A stretch of 64,000 bases of DNA, from positions 1,860,001 to 1,924,000 of the forward strand of contig NZ_JARQZP010000003.1 of NCBI RefSeq assembly GCF_029589055.1. The letters run 5' to 3'. The position numbers were made by a program, and so were the translations under genes. Shown piece by piece: positions 1-9,412 of this stretch; within the stretch, counting starts at the first letter, position 1; each line of letters opens with the position of its first letter. This stretch comes from Vibrio hannami. Lineage in GTDB: Bacteria; Pseudomonadota; Gammaproteobacteria; Enterobacterales; Vibrionaceae. The notes beneath the pieces are model-generated. The model saw nothing but the letters and a program-made list of their open reading frames with translations, did no database searches and was not told the DNA's origin.

Positions 1-804
1 TTTTGCCGCACGGTAGTTTTCAACCATCACAATACAGGTCAGCCCAATCCACGTAGAAAAGTCCCCCTCCAACTCACTGGCATCCAGTACATGACAAGTT
101 CGCGCTTCAACCCGACTTTTCTGTTTCTCGATTTGACATGTCGCTTTGTCTACTGGTGCACGACGATATGGAGCAAATGCGGCCTGTATGGCTTTCGCTA
201 ATGTGCCCTGATTACCCTTAACAGCCAACAAGTAATCCCCGCCCTTGCTAGTGATCGCCTTGGCTATCTTGGTCTGACAGGCCATCGCATCAATCGTTAC
301 AATGGCACCTCGCAAGTCGAGCATAGTAATCAGTGCTGGAATCGCGGTAATTTCATTGCTCTTACTATCGGTTTTGAGCTGGCCTAGTACCAGTTGGTTA
401 GCATTGGCGTAAGCACTGACCATGTGGATGGTGCTTTGTCTGTCGTTTCTGTCATAGGAGCCACGTAAGGTCTTGCCGTCAATGGAAACTACCTCACCAC
501 CGGTCAACTTGTGCACCGCTTTCATCCAGGATAGGAAGCAGTCACGAAATTCAGCAGGGTCGATACTTGCAATAAGACAAGCAAAGGTATCATCAACGGG
601 TACCCCTTTTTCAAACAGGCCCTGTTTCAGAAACCACTCGTGGTGACCAAGAACGTACTCGCGAATATCGGTCCAGCCTTGGCCTCCGGCTATAACCGCA
701 CATATCGAACCAAATAAAATATCAAACAGTGGGTAGTCCACTTTTGCACTTTGTCGTTCGTCACGGATGATGCTGAAATGTTCTTTGATAGTGTCGATTT
801 TCAT
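1..804 (-). mobile_element. ISAs1-family (H-repeat-like) transposase, 3' end outside window
   Basis: The minus strand is open from an ATG at 804 to the window edge, giving 268 residues with no stop. The protein begins MKIDTIKEHFSIIRDERQ and carries the ISAs1/H-repeat landmarks: DYPLFDILFGSICAVIAGG near residue 25, the DDE region VSIDGKTLRGSYDR near 115, and IVTIDAMACQ followed by GDYLLAVKGNQG near 180-205. A strong ribosome binding site (GAGGAG, 6 nt upstream) supports the start. Family members are roughly 370-380 residues, so about 100 C-terminal residues lie outside. It would mobilise its own IS by a DDE mechanism. It sits beside a duplicated rhamnulokinase gene and may have contributed to rearrangement there. 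Confidence 0.9.
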
Positions 805-899
805 GGTCACTCCTCAAAAGAGGAGCATAAGATCATACTCGGCTCGTCAGGTCAATTTTGACCTGAAATTGATCAGAAAACGTTCATGATCTTGCCCTG
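805..899 (-). repeat. Probable terminal region of the ISAs1-family element
   Basis: Between the transposase start and 899 there is a near-perfect palindrome, CAGGTCAATTTTGACCTG (about 848-865). The segment ends in CTTGCCCTG (891-899). Read inward on the minus strand this is CAGGGCAAG, which resembles the CAGGG-type ends of ISAs1 elements. I take about 899 as the likely outer IS end, but the other terminus is outside the window, so the inverted repeat and target duplication cannot be confirmed. A separate 9-bp inverted pair (ATACTCGGC at 835-843, GCCGAGTAT at 926-934) brackets this end. Confidence 0.4.
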
Positions 900-1036
900 G
901 GTCCTCACCTGAATTAGGGAATTACGCCGAGTATTAAGCGCATACAATATAAGTGACGTTATATTTATTTTATCAAGAACTATTACCACAAAAAACGCGT
1001 ACTATTGCAGTAAAAAATGTCAATATTTGCAGAAAT

Positions 1037-2413
1037 CTACACTTCGCTACATTCAATAATTTTTTTAGCGCTATAAATGTCCGAAACCTCTTCCATAGCA
1101 ATCATCTGGGAAACTATGTTACCTATACCCGTGGCCTCAACTGGGCCAACAATTATGTTACAACCTGTTTCTTCTTCTATTAATTCATTGAGAAAATCGT
1201 TCTTACACCCGCCACCAATAATATTAATAGTTCTGATATTCTGCCCAGTTATTTCTGACATTTCATCAATATACTTTTTGTAACAAATAGCTAAACTACG
1301 GTAGACGCATACGCTAACTTCCCCGACTGTCGAAGGTGGTGTTTGGCCAGATTCCCTACAATAATTAACAATTTCTTCTATCATGTTGTCGTTTATAAAA
1401 AATCTTTGGTCATTGACATCAATAATGGACGCAAAGTCCTTAGCCTCCCTTGCTAGATTAACGAGTTCCGAAAATGAGTATCGATGGTCAAGGTTGCGGG
1501 ACACTTCTTGGACAATCCACAAACCCATAATATTCTTTAGAAACCGGTAGCGTTTATCTACTCCACCCTCATTAGTAAAGTTTTTTAGTCTTGACTGTTC
1601 ACTAACGATTGGCTGTAGTAGTTCCTTGCCTAATAAGGACCAAGTTCCCGAACTGAGAATAACGCCGCTATCTTCTATATTTAGGCTACTTGCAATAAAT
1701 GACGCCCCGGTGTCATGAGTCGGTGGTAGAATCACTTCACAATCAAAGGCAAGTTCGTCGACTAACGCTTGCTTTAGATTACCGACTTTTGATAGAGGAG
1801 GTAAAACTTCATGAAATACCTCTTTTTTTAGTCCGACAAATTCGATAAGTTCCTCATCCCATCTGTTGGTCTCTATGTTATACAGTTGTGTCGTAGTAGC
1901 ATTTGTATACTCGTTTACTTTTTTCCCAGTCAACAAGTAGTTTAAATAATCAGGGATCATGAGGAATGATTTGGCTTGGCACTTAGTTTCGTCGGAGAGC
2001 GTCTTTAACTGGCAAATGGTATTAAAGTCCATAAGTTGGATACCCGTTTTTGCATAGAGCTCTTCACTACCAACTTGGGAACAAATCTCTTTCATCACTC
2101 CATTGGTTCGTCTATCACGATAAGACACCGCATGGCCTATCATACAGTCTTCACTATCCAGAAGGACGAAATCGACCCCCCAAGTGTCAATACCCAATGC
2201 TCTGGGTTGTTTCCCTTGCTTTGCACATTTTCGAAGACCAGTAATTATCTCAGAGAACAGATAATCTAGATCCCAACAGAGCTGCTCGTCTACTTGGTAG
2301 ATTTGATTGTTAAAACTATGAATTTCTTCTACCTTTAGCTTACCATTGTCCAAATGGCCCAGTATATGCCGCCCGCTGGATGCACCAATATCAACTGCCA
2401 AAAAGTAATTCAT
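1037..2413 (-). CDS. rhaB: Rhamnulokinase (copy 1, intact)
   Basis: This 458-aa FGGY-family sugar kinase phosphorylates L-rhamnulose to L-rhamnulose 1-phosphate in the cytoplasm. The N-terminal ATPase signature DIGASSGRHILGH (residues 8-20), GIDTWGVDFVLLD near 95-107, the PTHDTG phosphate motif and SSGTWSLLG in the second domain match RhaB. The start is supported by GGAGG 6 nt upstream. It reads away from the rest of the rha genes, next to an IS element, and is full length. A second copy at 5577, heading the rha operon, is frameshifted, so this copy is probably the working kinase. The two proteins are clearly paralogous along their whole length. Confidence 0.93.
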   Translation of the reverse strand: MNYFLAVDIGASSGRHILGHLDNGKLKVEEIHSFNNQIYQVDEQLCWDLDYLFSEIITGLRKCAKQGKQPRALGIDTWGVDFVLLDSEDCMIGHAVSYRDRRTNGVMKEICSQVGSEELYAKTGIQLMDFNTICQLKTLSDETKCQAKSFLMIPDYLNYLLTGKKVNEYTNATTTQLYNIETNRWDEELIEFVGLKKEVFHEVLPPLSKVGNLKQALVDELAFDCEVILPPTHDTGASFIASSLNIEDSGVILSSGTWSLLGKELLQPIVSEQSRLKNFTNEGGVDKRYRFLKNIMGLWIVQEVSRNLDHRYSFSELVNLAREAKDFASIIDVNDQRFFINDNMIEEIVNYCRESGQTPPSTVGEVSVCVYRSLAICYKKYIDEMSEITGQNIRTINIIGGGCKNDFLNELIEEETGCNIIVGPVEATGIGNIVSQMIAMEEVSDIYSAKKIIECSEV

Positions 2414-2826
2414 TACAACCTCCGATGCTTACTGATCGTATATTTTAATTGGCAATAACTAACCAATAAATACAGAGGTTTGCACTCCAAAACATCATTT
2501 TTTGCTCACTTTCACGATGACTTATCGGTATCACAAGGAATGGTAGATTCAGCCTCATAGAGATAGAGTTGGACAGCTATGACATAAGTTTGACGTAGTC
2601 TTATTACCTCATAAAGGGCTAAAGCCATCGTGAAGGGGACCCAAAATTTCACCGCTTGCGTCTCCCTATTGTTGATCAGACTCACAATTAAAACACCGGT
2701 TCAATTTCATTTCGATTTTGCATGTATATTTGGATTGGTTGCTGTGTAAGGCAAATCTTGGTCGAAAGTAAGCCAATGTTTGCGTCACTTCACATGAATA
2801 GAATTGGGTTCTAAGTGAGGTTTATT
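2414..2826. promoter_or_regulatory. Divergent control region between rhaB copy 1 and the AraC-type regulator
   Basis: About 410 bp separate two divergently read genes. I see no gene in it. It should hold the promoters of both and operators for the AraC-type protein. I could not identify a convincing CRP site or paired 17-bp RhaS/RhaR half-sites by eye. Confidence 0.4.
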
Positions 2827-3786
2827 ATGGATAGAGAGCTGTATGATTTTATTGAAAAGATGAGGTCTACTAATGTTGAGGAAGAAGGCATCATCTATAA
2901 AAACTCCGGTATTGACAATAGTATTTTTACTGATAGATACCGTAACATCATATCTTTTGACAAAGTGTGCCCGACTGGAAAAATGATTTCTATAAGAAAG
3001 CATACTCGCTTTATACACTACCCTGCACACAGCCATGATTATGTTGAGATATGCTACGTCCTAAACGGAAAGTCGGTGCAAGTAATCGAGAATGAAGAGG
3101 TGGAGCTTCTAAAAGGAGACCTGCTTTTCTTAGGTCCTGGTGTTACTCATGAAATATACCCTACAGGTAATGACGATATAATCGTAAACTTCATTATCCA
3201 CAAAAAATTCTTCAGCTATATCTTCGAGTTCATCAATGAAACTTGTAATTTGTCTAACTTTTTTACAGATGTTGTATTCAAAAAGTCTTCTACCTCAGCA
3301 CTTATTTTCTCAACCAAAGGGAATGGCAGACTTGAGGGGTCACTCAATGAAATGCTTTCAGAACTCGACGGTGATGAAGATTTGATGGAGCCTCGCGTTA
3401 AGTTCTTACTCGGTATCCTTGTGCTTGATCTAACGCTTGAAGAGCCTATAAGAATTGAAAAAGTATCTTATGATCAAGGTGTTCTCTGTAAAGTAATTAC
3501 CTATATGGAGAGAAATCTCAAAACCGCCAACTTAAATGAGATTTCTGATCAACTTAAAATGAAAAACTATAATCTTTCTAAGCTGATTAAAAAAGAGAGT
3601 GGTGTCACATTCAATAATCTCCTTAGGGAAATTAGATTCAATAAGTTCTGTGAGATTATCAAGATCAAGAACATAAGTATTAACGATCTCGCAATAGAGA
3701 TGGGCTTTTCGAATACCAGTGACTTCTATAAGAAGTTTAAAGCCAAGTTTGGTGTATCTCCGAGAGAATATCGTAACACTCACTAA
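2827..3786 (+). CDS. AraC/XylS-family transcriptional regulator (probable rhamnose regulator)
   Basis: A 319-aa protein with an N-terminal cupin-like sensor domain (HYPAHSHDYVEICYVLNG near 60-80, then KGDLLFLGPGVTHEIYP). The C-terminal AraC double helix-turn-helix covers about residues 220-319: LNEISDQLKMKNYNLSKLIK, then INDLAIEMGFSNTSDFYKKF ending in FGVSPREYR. This layout is that of RhaS/RhaR, which bind L-rhamnose and activate rha genes. Its place between rhaB and the rha operon supports the role, but the ligand is inferred. I prefer the ATG at 2827, preceded by GTGAGG, over an in-frame GTG at 2815. Sequence identity to E. coli RhaS or RhaR cannot be judged by eye, so no symbol is given. 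Confidence 0.88.
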   Translation: MDRELYDFIEKMRSTNVEEEGIIYKNSGIDNSIFTDRYRNIISFDKVCPTGKMISIRKHTRFIHYPAHSHDYVEICYVLNGKSVQVIENEEVELLKGDLLFLGPGVTHEIYPTGNDDIIVNFIIHKKFFSYIFEFINETCNLSNFFTDVVFKKSSTSALIFSTKGNGRLEGSLNEMLSELDGDEDLMEPRVKFLLGILVLDLTLEEPIRIEKVSYDQGVLCKVITYMERNLKTANLNEISDQLKMKNYNLSKLIKKESGVTFNNLLREIRFNKFCEIIKIKNISINDLAIEMGFSNTSDFYKKFKAKFGVSPREYRNTH

Positions 3787-4348
3787 ATTAGGGCAAGAAC
3801 CTACACGTCTATTACTCACAATGCAACAAGCAAAATATCCTTCATATGGACGCATTGTTCCTTTAACCTTTTAACATTCTTATGGCTAGGGATTATCTGT
3901 GCCGGGGGCTGAGTATTACAGTTACAATACGTTAGTCGCAATAACATCCGAAGAGGAATTTGAGGCGCACCTTATGGCAGCAGTAGAAATGGCGAAATAA
4001 GTCTATGGTAATACACAGATACCGCAAGTTTGTTGCTTATATTGCTTCCCAAGTAGGCTAAGATTGCCAACTTGGGATCGCAAAAGTTGGTATGATTCGA
4101 ATCAAGCAGATCAGCATTAATAATGCTTACCTATGTTGGTCATCACACTTAGATGTATCAAAAGTCTATTTCATACTCACACCAGTAACTAAAACCAAGA
4201 TATCATCAACAACCTGAGTTTCACCGACATAAATCCCCCATCGGAAACCCACTTCTTCAGTACGCTCAAATTGGCCGCTACCAACATGTTCTTGTTGGCT
4301 TCTTTCATATTATTGATTGTGGATAAACTTAAAGGTTCTCAACTATTG
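3787..4348. other. Non-coding stretch with two apparent gene remnants
   Basis: No intact gene is visible. On the plus strand a short frame ending at the TAA at 3998-4000 encodes the protein-like tail TSEEEFEAHLMAAVEMAK. On the minus strand a frame of about 47 codons, from a TAA at 4310-4312 down to the TAG at 4166-4168, encodes EEVGFRWGIYVGETQVVDD and more. Neither has a start and ribosome binding site of its own. Both look like C-terminal leftovers of deleted genes. I do not recognise the parent families. Confidence 0.35.
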
Positions 4349-4945
4349 TTAAAGCCAATAGTCGGTAAATCGACGGTAGTTAATATGCTTTGCAACCCAA
4401 TCTACATCACTCATCTCAGTTGACCTTGTTCTCGTATCTCCCAGTAGGACCTCTGCCACCGCGAATGCAAAGTCGATGGTATAACCATAGTCTTGACCGG
4501 ATATAAATTGACCATCAATTACGACGGGTTGATTGATGTATGAACCATCGGAGTAGTTTAAATGAAAATCACCACAACACACATAACGATGGGAACCTAG
4601 TAGTGAGTTTTTAGCTAGGACTTTGGCTCCAGAAGAACAGAGGGCAGCTATGTAAGCTCCTTTGTCTATGTGCTTCTTAATGAATTGAACTACCGTACTA
4701 TCGTTACCGAGTTTGTCTGTATTAGGCGGCCCTCCCACAAGAATTACAACCTCATAGTCACTCTCAATGTTGTCAGCGAACAGTTCATCAGTAACGATCT
4801 TTACTCCATGGTAGGAAGTGAGTTTAGCCTCAACTTCACAAGACAATAGGGTGACTGAAATCTGTAAACGACGTAATATATCAACAACGTTGATCGCCTC
4901 ACCTTCCTCAAATCCATTGCATAATAATAACGCAACTCTTTTCAT
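4349..4945 (-). CDS. DJ-1/PfpI family protein
   Basis: A 198-aa single-domain protein of the DJ-1/PfpI (class I glutamine amidotransferase-like) fold. It begins MKRVALLLCNGFEEGEAINVVDI, with the conserved acidic residue of the FEEGEA motif near 13-14. The nucleophile elbow is AALCSSGAKVL with Cys103. Family members include deglycase/chaperone-like and hydratase activities. The substrate cannot be told from sequence. The ATG at 4945 with AAGGCG upstream is a better start than an in-frame codon at 4981. It lies between the rhamnose regulator and the rha operon on the opposite strand and has no partner in an operon. Confidence 0.85.
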   Translation of the reverse strand: MKRVALLLCNGFEEGEAINVVDILRRLQISVTLLSCEVEAKLTSYHGVKIVTDELFADNIESDYEVVILVGGPPNTDKLGNDSTVVQFIKKHIDKGAYIAALCSSGAKVLAKNSLLGSHRYVCCGDFHLNYSDGSYINQPVVIDGQFISGQDYGYTIDFAFAVAEVLLGDTRTRSTEMSDVDWVAKHINYRRFTDYWL

Positions 4946-5084
4946 ATTGTATCGCCTTATCTGTAAGATATAATCAAACAACGATTAGTATTTATATAGA
5001 CATTGGCATGGTCAATAATTGTTTTTGCTTAGCCAGGTGTCATATGTTGCACACTTAATTTTGTAATACAATATAATGGTATTT

Positions 5085-5247
5085 GTTTTTTCCTTGTGCA
5101 GAAATTGTCTCGTTTGTTAACAAAGATTAATCTTAAATTCAGTGTAAATAACTGCAAAAATTAACATGTTTAAAAGCTAAAATTTAAGCATCCCCGTTTA
5201 AGTTGACTCTAGTACACCAGTTACCAATTTTGGTAGCTGGTTTTTTT
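5085..5247 (+). ncRNA. Candidate small RNA with intrinsic terminator
   Basis: A perfect -10 hexamer TATAAT lies at 5072-5077, with TTGCAC at 5047-5052 as a possible but widely spaced (19 bp) -35. Transcription would begin near 5085. The segment ends in a strong intrinsic terminator and holds no open frame with a ribosome binding site. A transcript of about 160 nt is predicted. It could instead be an attenuated leader of the rha operon, since it reads in the same direction. Confidence 0.4.
5216..5247 (+). terminator. Rho-independent terminator
   Basis: ACCAG-T-TACCA pairs with TGGTA-G-CTGGT (an 11-bp stem including one T-G pair) around an ATTT loop and is followed by seven T. No plus-strand protein gene precedes it, which is why an sRNA or leader is suspected. 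Confidence 0.75.
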
Positions 5248-5526
5248 AAGTTCCAATCTATCAATCACATTAACCTGCTTTTCTCTGAGTTCTCATTTCA
5301 TTTTTCCATCGATATGCATCTAAATCATGAGCGCTAACCAGCCCTTAACCATCTGGTTTTAATTGAAATTTTATGTTTTTATTTCTGTCCAGATTCAAGA
5401 TTTAAATCGCATAGTGAGTAGTAAATACAAACGCACTGAAGTCATTGAAAGCTTCCTGACTGGCCAGCAATAATACCAACTAGAGAGTTGCAAAAAATGA
5501 CACCATTAAGGGCAATTTAGCGCATT

Positions 5527-5555
5527 TTGTTGACTGTTGTTTCTTGTATTATTAA
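5527..5555 (+). promoter_or_regulatory. Possible promoter of the rha operon
   Basis: TTGTTG (5527-5532) and TATTAA (5550-5555) are separated by 17 bp and lie about 20 bp upstream of the rhaB copy 2 start. Activation by the AraC-type regulator is likely by family precedent, but no operator is claimed. Confidence 0.35.
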
Positions 5556-5576
5556 TTCAAACACTGGGAGATAGTT

Positions 5577-6949
5577 ATGAATTACTTTTTGGCAATCGAT
5601 ATAGGTGCTTCTAGTGGAAGGCACTTATTAGGTCATATTGAGAATGAACAAATAGTGCTTGAAGAAATATACCGTTTTGAAAACAAGCTCACATCTGTCG
5701 ATAACCAGTTATGTTGGGAAGTCGATAAGCTATTTAGCCATATTATTAAGGGGCTAAAGCAATGTGTTTTCTTGGGGAAAATACCTAAAAGCATCGGTAT
5801 TGATACCTGGGGTGTCGATTTTGTTCTTCTTGATAGTGACGATAACGTTATAGGTAACACAGTTTCGTATCGAGACAGTCGTACTAAAGGTGTTATGAAT
5901 GACGTCTGCGATCAAGTTGGACATCGCGAAATATATCGTAAAACAGGCATTCAGTTTATGGAGTTCAACACTCTGTATCAGATGAGTTCTGTGGATTCAA
6001 AAAATAAGCAAGCAGCATGCTCTTTTTGATGATCCCTGATTATATTAATTATCTCCTAACTGGTGTGAAAGCCAATGAGTATACCAATGCAACCACAACT
6101 CAAATGTTGAACTTTGATAGTGATGATTGGGATAGAGACTTGTTGGAAGTATGCGGTATTAGTAGAGATATTTTTTCTAAGCCTCAATATCCAGGTCATC
6201 GTCTTGGCAATCTGAAGTCAACAATACAAGAAGCGGTCGGATTTGACTGTGAAGTCGTGTTGCCAGCAACACACGATACCGCGTCTGCATTTATCGCGAG
6301 TGTTCTCGATCTAGATGATGATGGGGTGATTCTGAGTTCTGGAACCTGGTCACTATTAGGTACCGAGCTTGATAAGCCGATCGTCTCCGATATATCTCGT
6401 GAAAGTAATTTCACCAATGAAGGTGGATATAACAAGCGATATCGATTTTTGAAGAACATCATGGGACTTTGGACAGTTCAAGAAGTCTCAAGGATGCTGG
6501 ATTACAAGTACTCCTACGCGGAGCTAGCTGATCTTGCTCGAGAGGCGAGTCATTTTAAATCCGTCATCGATGTCAACAATGAACGCTTTTTTGTCAGCGA
6601 AAATATGATTGAAGAAATTAGCGATTATTGTAAAGAAACAGGGCAGGACACCCCCCAAACAACGGGTGAAGTCTGCATGTGTGTTTATCGAAGTCTGGCT
6701 AAATCTTATAACCAGTATATTGAAGAACTTGTCAGTGTTACCGGTAAAAAGGTAGATAAGATTAATGTTATTGGCGGAGGTTGCAAGAACCTGTTGTTGA
6801 ACGAGCTTATTGAACAGGAAACCAATAAAGAAATTATTGTCGGTCCAGTGGAGGCGACTGGAGTGGGAAATATCATTGTACAAATGTTATCCATGGGTGA
6901 GATTGCCCATTTAAAACAAGCAAAAAACTATATTAGAAACAGCATTTAA
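5577..6949 (+). pseudogene. rhaB: Rhamnulokinase copy 2, interrupted by a single-base frameshift
   Basis: The first frame gives 150 residues beginning MNYFLAIDIGASSGRH and stops at the TGA at 6027-6029. The second frame continues with FLMIPDYINYLLTG to 6949. The break lies in a run of five T at 6023-6027. Adding one T restores SFLMIPDY in register with copy 1 (KSFLMIPDY) and gives a 457-aa kinase, against 458 for copy 1. Downstream motifs (PATHDT, SSGTWSLLG, IGGGCKN) are intact and the gene is otherwise undecayed, so the lesion is recent, a sequencing error, or read through by slippage. It heads the rha operon with GGGAG upstream of the start and ends 12 bp before rhaA. Confidence 0.88.
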
Positions 6950-6961
6950 TTAGGAATTATC

Positions 6962-8227
6962 ATGGAACAGAGTTTAAAAGATAGATACGAACTGAGTAAA
7001 TCACTTTACGCTAAATGGGGCATTGATGTTGATGCTGCGCTTGAGAAATTGAAGGACGTTAAAGTCTCTATTCACTGTTGGCAGGGCGACGATGTTACGG
7101 GTTTCGAAGAAGCGGCTCATGAACTGTCTGGTGGTATCTCCGCCACTGGTAGTTACCCAGGTAAAGCGACGAATGCTCAAGAGCTACGTGCAGACTTAGA
7201 CAAGGCACTGAGCCTTATCCCTGGTAAGCATAAAATTAACCTCCATGCCTTATATGCAGAGACACATGGTGTGGCAGTTGATCGCGATGAGTTAAAGCCA
7301 GAGCACTTTGCAGGCTGGGTTGAATGGGCGAAAGAGCGCGACCTTGGCTTGGACTTTAACCCAAGCTTGTTCTCTCACCCAAATGCAAGTGAAGGTTTGA
7401 CGTTGTCTCACCCTGATAAAGAGATCCGTGATTTTTGGATTAAGCACTGTATTGCTTCTCGTAAGATTGGCGAATACTTCGGTAAGGAATTAGAGCAAAC
7501 TTGCCTAACAAATATTTGGATTCCAGACGGTTATAAAGATACCCCAAGTAATCGCTTTGAACCGCGCCAGCGCCTAAAAGAGTCACTCGATGAGATCTTC
7601 GCGGTAGACGTTGATGAGCAGTTTAACAAGGATTCGGTAGAGTCAAAGGTATTCGGTATTGGTGTTGAATCCTACACGGTTGGTTCGCATGAGTTTTATA
7701 TGGGGTACGCGATTGCGAACAATAAACTTTGCTTGTTAGACAATGGCCACTACCACCCGACGGAGTCAGTTGCTGACAAGATTTCATCTATGTTGCTTTA
7801 TCAAGATGAGCTTGCTTTGCATGTGACTCGCCCTGTTCGTTGGGACAGTGATCATGTCGTAACGCTAAACGATGAAGTTAGAGAAATTGCAAAAGAGCTG
7901 GTTCGTACTGATAGCTTGGATAACGTTTACCTTGGCCTAGATTTCTTTGATGCCAGTATCAACCGCGTAGCCGCTTGGGTATTGGGCACACGCAATATGC
8001 AAAAAGCACTGCTTGAAGCCATGCTTATGCCGCATGATAAGTTGACTGAGTTGCAAAATGAAGGTGATTTCACTCAGCGCCTAGTTCTAATGGAAGAGCT
8101 AAAAACCTACCCAATGGGTGATATTTGGAACTACTTCTGTGAGTCAAACGATGTACCAGCAAACGAAGATTGGTTTAGAGCGGTCGAACTATACGAACAA
8201 GACGTTTTGTTTAAGCGAGGCAAATAA
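6962..8227 (+). CDS. rhaA: L-rhamnose isomerase
   Basis: A 421-aa cytoplasmic metal-dependent isomerase converting L-rhamnose to L-rhamnulose. It begins [22 protein letters not shown] and shows the RhaA landmarks [15 protein letters not shown] (residues about 35-50), [23 protein letters not shown] and, near 300, the metal-site region [15 protein letters not shown]. coli RhaA is 419 residues, so the length is complete. It is the second gene of the operon. Its stop shares one base with the rhaD start (TAATG), so the two are translationally coupled. Confidence 0.97.
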   Translation: MEQSLKDRYELSKSLYAKWGIDVDAALEKLKDVKVSIHCWQGDDVTGFEEAAHELSGGISATGSYPGKATNAQELRADLDKALSLIPGKHKINLHALYAETHGVAVDRDELKPEHFAGWVEWAKERDLGLDFNPSLFSHPNASEGLTLSHPDKEIRDFWIKHCIASRKIGEYFGKELEQTCLTNIWIPDGYKDTPSNRFEPRQRLKESLDEIFAVDVDEQFNKDSVESKVFGIGVESYTVGSHEFYMGYAIANNKLCLLDNGHYHPTESVADKISSMLLYQDELALHVTRPVRWDSDHVVTLNDEVREIAKELVRTDSLDNVYLGLDFFDASINRVAAWVLGTRNMQKALLEAMLMPHDKLTELQNEGDFTQRLVLMEELKTYPMGDIWNYFCESNDVPANEDWFRAVELYEQDVLFKRGK

Positions 8228-9039
8228 TGGATAAGTTAGCATTTATACAAGAGTTTAAAAAAACGACCCAGGATGCCTGGCTAAAAGGGTGGCATGAGCG
8301 TAATGGTGGCAACTTGTCCTACCGTTTGACTGAATCCGAAGTCGAACAGGCTCGTCCATTTTTTGATGAGGCATCGCAATGGGCGGACATCGGCGTGACG
8401 GTCGCTAATCTGGCCAATGAATTCTTTATCGTTACAGGTAGCGGTAAGTACTTTCGAAACGTAGAAGTGTGTATTGAAGAGAATGCGGGAATCATTCAAG
8501 TATCAGAAGATGGTACTCAGTACAGAACTCTCTGGGGGCTTATTAATAACGCGAAGCCGACGAGTGAGCTACCAGCGCACCTTATGAACCACTCAGTTAA
8601 GTTTGACGTTACGGATGGTGCGCATCGAGTCGTTATGCATTCTCACACGACAAACTTAATCGCGCTTACTTTTGTCTTGCCACTTGAAGCTGAGATATTT
8701 ACCCGTGAATTGTGGGAAATGGCGACCGAGTGTCCGGTGGTATTTCCTGCCGGTGTGGGTATTGTTCCGTGGATGGTACCTGGTGGCCGCGCTATCGCAG
8801 AGCACACGAGTGAGTTGATGAAAACGTATGATGTCGCTATTTGGGCTCATCATGGCACATTCTGTTCTGCAGAAGACCTAAGCCTAGCGTTTGGCTTGAT
8901 GGATACGGCAGAGAAGGCAGCTGAGATACTCGTTAAAGTTCTTGCAATGGGTGGCAAGCGACAGACTATTCAACCGCAAGAATTTAAAGAACTAGAGTCT
9001 GCATTCAACGTTACGTTGAATGAAAAAGCACTGGCTTGA
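8227..9039 (+). CDS. rhaD: Rhamnulose-1-phosphate aldolase
   Basis: A 270-aa class II, zinc-dependent aldolase that cleaves L-rhamnulose 1-phosphate into dihydroxyacetone phosphate and L-lactaldehyde. Visible family features are the phosphate-binding NGGNLSYRL (about 26-34), FIVTGSGKYFRN, the zinc-binding histidines in VVMHSHTTNLIAL and the third histidine in AIWAHHGTFC. Length matches the E. coli enzyme (274). It overlaps rhaA by one base. The lactaldehyde produced would need an oxidoreductase or dehydrogenase, and none is seen in this window. Confidence 0.96.
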   Translation: MDKLAFIQEFKKTTQDAWLKGWHERNGGNLSYRLTESEVEQARPFFDEASQWADIGVTVANLANEFFIVTGSGKYFRNVEVCIEENAGIIQVSEDGTQYRTLWGLINNAKPTSELPAHLMNHSVKFDVTDGAHRVVMHSHTTNLIALTFVLPLEAEIFTRELWEMATECPVVFPAGVGIVPWMVPGGRAIAEHTSELMKTYDVAIWAHHGTFCSAEDLSLAFGLMDTAEKAAEILVKVLAMGGKRQTIQPQEFKELESAFNVTLNEKALA

Positions 9040-9050
9040 GGGGGCGTTAG

Positions 9051-9365
9051 GTGATTAGAAAAGCGTTTAAACTCAAAGTTAACCCCGGTCAGTTTGAAGA
9101 ATACAAAAAGCGTCATGATAACGTTTTTCCTGATTTAGTTACGGTGCTTAAAGAAGCAGGTGCAAACAACTATTCCATTTTTCTAGATCAGGAGACCGGT
9201 TGTCTGTTTGGTTATGTCGAGTTAGAATCTATAGATAAATGGAACGACGTTTCAAAAACTGAAGCTTGTCAGAGATGGTGGCGTCATATGGAAGATATCA
9301 TGGAGACGAATCCTGATAGCAGTCCAAAATCGACAGAGTTAACAGAGATGTTTTATCTAGCGTAA
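9051..9365 (+). CDS. rhaM: L-rhamnose mutarotase
   Basis: A 104-aa protein that interconverts alpha and beta anomers of L-rhamnose before isomerisation. It shows RhaM features: KLKVNPGQFEEYKKRHD with the likely catalytic histidine at about residue 22, the WND pair and QRWWRHM near 80. It starts with GTG behind a very strong GAGGGGGC ribosome binding site, 11 bp after rhaD, in the same operon. Confidence 0.95.
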   Translation: MIRKAFKLKVNPGQFEEYKKRHDNVFPDLVTVLKEAGANNYSIFLDQETGCLFGYVELESIDKWNDVSKTEACQRWWRHMEDIMETNPDSSPKSTELTEMFYLA

Positions 9366-9412
9366 TGACGATCAGCTAATGCTACGAAACAAATAAGTAT
9401 CAAGAGGTAAAT

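Larger units (their letters stand above)
4946..5576. other. Intergenic region upstream of the rha operon
   Basis: About 630 bp without an intact gene. It contains a possible sRNA with its own terminator (5085-5247), a short plus-strand protein-like remnant ending YKRTEVIESFLTGQQ at the TAA at 5471-5473, and the likely rha operon promoter just upstream of 5577. Confidence 0.5.

Noticed and set aside
6015..6035. Programmed -1 frameshifting as the normal way to make RhaB2
   Set aside because: The T run would allow it, but no downstream stimulatory structure was recognised and RhaB genes are not known to use it. It is kept only as an alternative.
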